Positions 7,901 through 7,954 of a stretch of DNA of 7,954 nucleotides are shown here, piece after piece. How positions within the stretch are numbered: the stretch's first letter is position 1; every line of letters begins with the position of its first letter. A program made the position numbers and the translations under genes. This DNA comes from an uncultured Cytophagaceae bacterium. Its GTDB lineage: Bacteria; Bacteroidota; Bacteroidia; Cytophagales; Spirosomataceae. The stretch covers positions 1 through 7,954 of the forward strand of contig CAJCBY010000270.1 in the NCBI GenBank assembly GCA_903960725.1, written 5' to 3'. The notes under the pieces were generated by a model. The model did no database searches and had not been told where the DNA came from. It worked only from the letters and a program-made list of their open reading frames with translations.

Positions 7901-7954
7901 AAGAATGGAACGGTCACTAATTTTGAGTTTTTGGTTCAAAAAAATCAATTACCA
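1982..7954 (+). CDS. Giant secreted LamG multidomain surface protein, 3' end beyond window
   Basis: One unbroken frame of 1991 codons with no stop before the right edge. Signal peptide 'MKKVVLFTAFLLSVSSLFAQ' fixes the start. Modules: about 117-205 Fn3-like ('VLINWIVKA', 'FVIYRSSD', 'YRYKVLARG'); about 205-232 start of a carboxypeptidase-regulatory-like fold ('AVITGNVSFNAGNPVKDVLI'); about 235-455 LamG 1 ('LTLQAWVKPE', 'LLDEFRVWETALTPAQI'); about 510-722 LamG 2 ('GLVVNLDAG', 'FTLSAWFKTS', W644-H-Q, 'MVMYVDGVQVATG'); regulatory-like modules around 735-820 ('GVTDKNGNYVI') and 870-930 ('TDLQGYFTIQVPIGEH'). An unrecognised centre follows: beta-rich 1284-1372, 'DLYIGYSANQFYG' from 1377, helical 1452-1545, beta-rich about 1560-1622. 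The C-terminal part is Ig/CARDB-like ('EFVLKLRN', 'IPAGQEVTYTMTL'), and an Ig-like module begins near 1944 ('DDLTVRFNEPV'). It lies 55 bases after the collar gene, probably the same transcript. Likely an adhesin or matrix protein; no catalytic motif was seen. Whether a type IX sorting domain ends it is unknown. Confidence 0.9.
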   Translation, partial: MKKVVLFTAFLLSVSSLFAQQAQERSGVKSVIGASAVNKDNLNLQLTQTRNGINGTFTIKSVSVQVGLPYMGVTDASQSNNPSQNYQNDLGFPWGIRYVYSTFSDDAFTVSKGYYTDKVLINWIVKANASLISDFVIYRSSDISSSNPNWGNPVGTLAKTARSFEDITTEGGKLYRYKVLARGVETVPVEYSSFITGIGYRNPTAVITGNVSFNAGNPVKDVLISATPTGTTLNFGSSLRIPSNTAVEVNNLHQSLRDSLTLQAWVKPETDFNNDVITLYKIKSNLDNAKYFKVKLGVVNDRNTLTLTIEEPSMGDQIITLSDYIPTGEVDNKGDDILVPISTVNGSFTHFTAVLRNNVVPEIYINGRLINAAYAAKMNTILANSTVSGATPPTVVFTSANVATRLNTSSSGYPQSWTRFSLGGGKTALLDEFRVWETALTPAQILTDYRRYLKGNEAYLHTYITGNEGTGNFAYDLSSTGFDFHGNHAKLNNSAAVTYPNAPTSLVQTGLVVNLDAGQPSSYPGSGSAWTNTGSGGSTYNATLLNSPAYSANYGGNLAFNGTNQSTSITRPVEDDFTLSAWFKTSSTGGVLGASWTGLGIIDGETPNIVNDYGVTMAQGRLMFGVGNPETTITSPRAYNDNNWHQVVCTRVKSTGAMVMYVDGVQVATGTGNTNSLTATTVLKIGRSDINRFFPGNISAIHIYNSTLTASQVEQNYNYFFARHVEPRTTFSSVIPTNTQLGVLGVTDKNGNYVISAVPYTGNGNSYTLVPSLGKHKFNPNQQLVYVGVGSTVINNANFKDISSFSFRGRVLYDSRGVFPTTSDAAIRGDIKDNEAYNAYVAGNRKYQKGEYWAYKNAAGTIDSLRRYAPIPVPGAYVNIDNTIAMDANNTPVLTDLQGYFTIQVPIGEHAISVFKSGHNFSSEGRYPARTSSVVNGQTVITNTYLDFFQDQDEAITFIDTTKITVIGRVVGGTAQAEQTIGFGDTGKKTYTYKDADGVTKEEDYTSTNNIGVARLTLGYIPTGSTTVTPEYKTRFETNVTSGEFRVKLLPLLYTLSQNDLVFKSGINPGNRPLLTADQNINFTAIGPYKTPNFTKGNKTGEPYQEVLKFTYMADPTFRVISQSSESTIVSGSKTYTIAADQQIPIYKQFGNYKVEVEGLETYNNYDNSSTNPVVSTVPVKGGQIIATNNLALESSESVETSTTNPSILVYSFKGGMPNTSATSGYKRTIDLKYRLNDIDYPLTNYKTEGIVLGGESDGTQTFVTAGPELPDFVLRDPPGSGSSATIEKGSTLSFTRSLSTGLSLGYEEAVTVKSGVSILSTIVAGPAIKATAEVDNTVGLSFQQSSATGADVTNTYSFSQSISTSSDAGWDGSNADLYIGYSANQFYGTYNDLTADSVSNSSTPIKVVANTGSSTTLIYPKIKTAIYFTDAPQKTFFVYSQASILNDLIPKYQGFIDQIDAGTLVENQGGVLTKKHYANSINLWRRIIQNNEKKKYQAFNQRDELKASLYNDIDVLRNPVTNALSANAQKLRELLNKSFYENISFDAGVGDITKTTAIERVGATSLSFDLEVGASFAKAFEGTVNETGIAMEASYSAGSTFGFASSSENANSTTVSYTLNDTDDNNLLSVDVINSFDGNGPIFITKGGQTSCPYEGAELTNFYNPTHPNVTLDNATILHLDDADRVPLSVATVALEKPEIKVLASNVTGVYEGRNAEFVLKLRNTSTANKDATFVLVVDQNTNPDNALINIEPNGTFINIPAGQEVTYTMTLKKVKADQFNYNNIKVSLQSTCDDDATSSVNVSASFVPSCSSVSVLSPSNNWLLNRNTAYEGSTTKPVNIKLGDYSTTFANLKRFNLEYRLKGTPNWTTLRTYYKEDADLTAAITGGDNNVELIVGNQLNYAWDIAGLGLSDGTYEIRATSSCSNNTIFESAVIQGTVNLSSPEQFGSATPTNGILGIGDDLTVRFNEPVKKNGTVTNFEFLVQKNQLP

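Overview
The window looks like chromosomal DNA of a Bacteroidota bacterium, AT-rich and probably from the Cytophagia or Flavobacteriia side of the phylum. The evidence is the protein families: secreted S74 tail-fibre-like proteins, the 'ISIQGIARDENN' N-terminal module fused to a phage collar domain, and a giant LamG/carboxypeptidase-regulatory-like surface protein. MKK-type Sec signal peptides and the lack of Shine-Dalgarno sequences fit as well. Genus is not resolvable from sequence alone. Every gene I can support is on the + strand; the reverse-strand open frames are shadows.

Layout: (1) 1-687 is the 3' part of a tail-fibre-like adhesin gene. It has 17-residue YadA-head-type repeats, a C-terminal S74 (endosialidase chaperone) domain and a coiled coil. 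An in-frame amber codon at 475-477 interrupts it where the family normally has Gln. (2) About 693-815 is a short relic of a DUF1566/Lcl_C-type domain whose start and core are missing. (3) 816-996 is non-coding and AT-rich, and must hold the leader of the next gene. (4) 997-1926 encodes a complete 309-residue secreted protein with a phage tail collar domain and three HxH motifs. (5) After 55 bases, 1982-7954 is one uninterrupted frame of 1991 codons that leaves the window. It encodes a giant secreted multidomain protein: Fn3-like, regulatory-like, LamG, a second LamG, more regulatory-like modules, two amphipathic Ser/Thr/Gly-rich beta segments around a helical segment, and Ig-like C-terminal modules.

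Together this is a surface or secreted adhesin locus. Two successive phage-fibre-type secreted proteins, one decayed, precede a very large beta-sandwich protein. The intact collar gene and the giant gene are close enough to be co-transcribed. I see no phage structural genes, transposase, RNA gene or CRISPR array. The points most worth a second look are the amber codon in an otherwise clean frame, the decayed relic beside it, and the unrecognised centre of the giant protein. I did not find a clearly new defence or enzymatic system.
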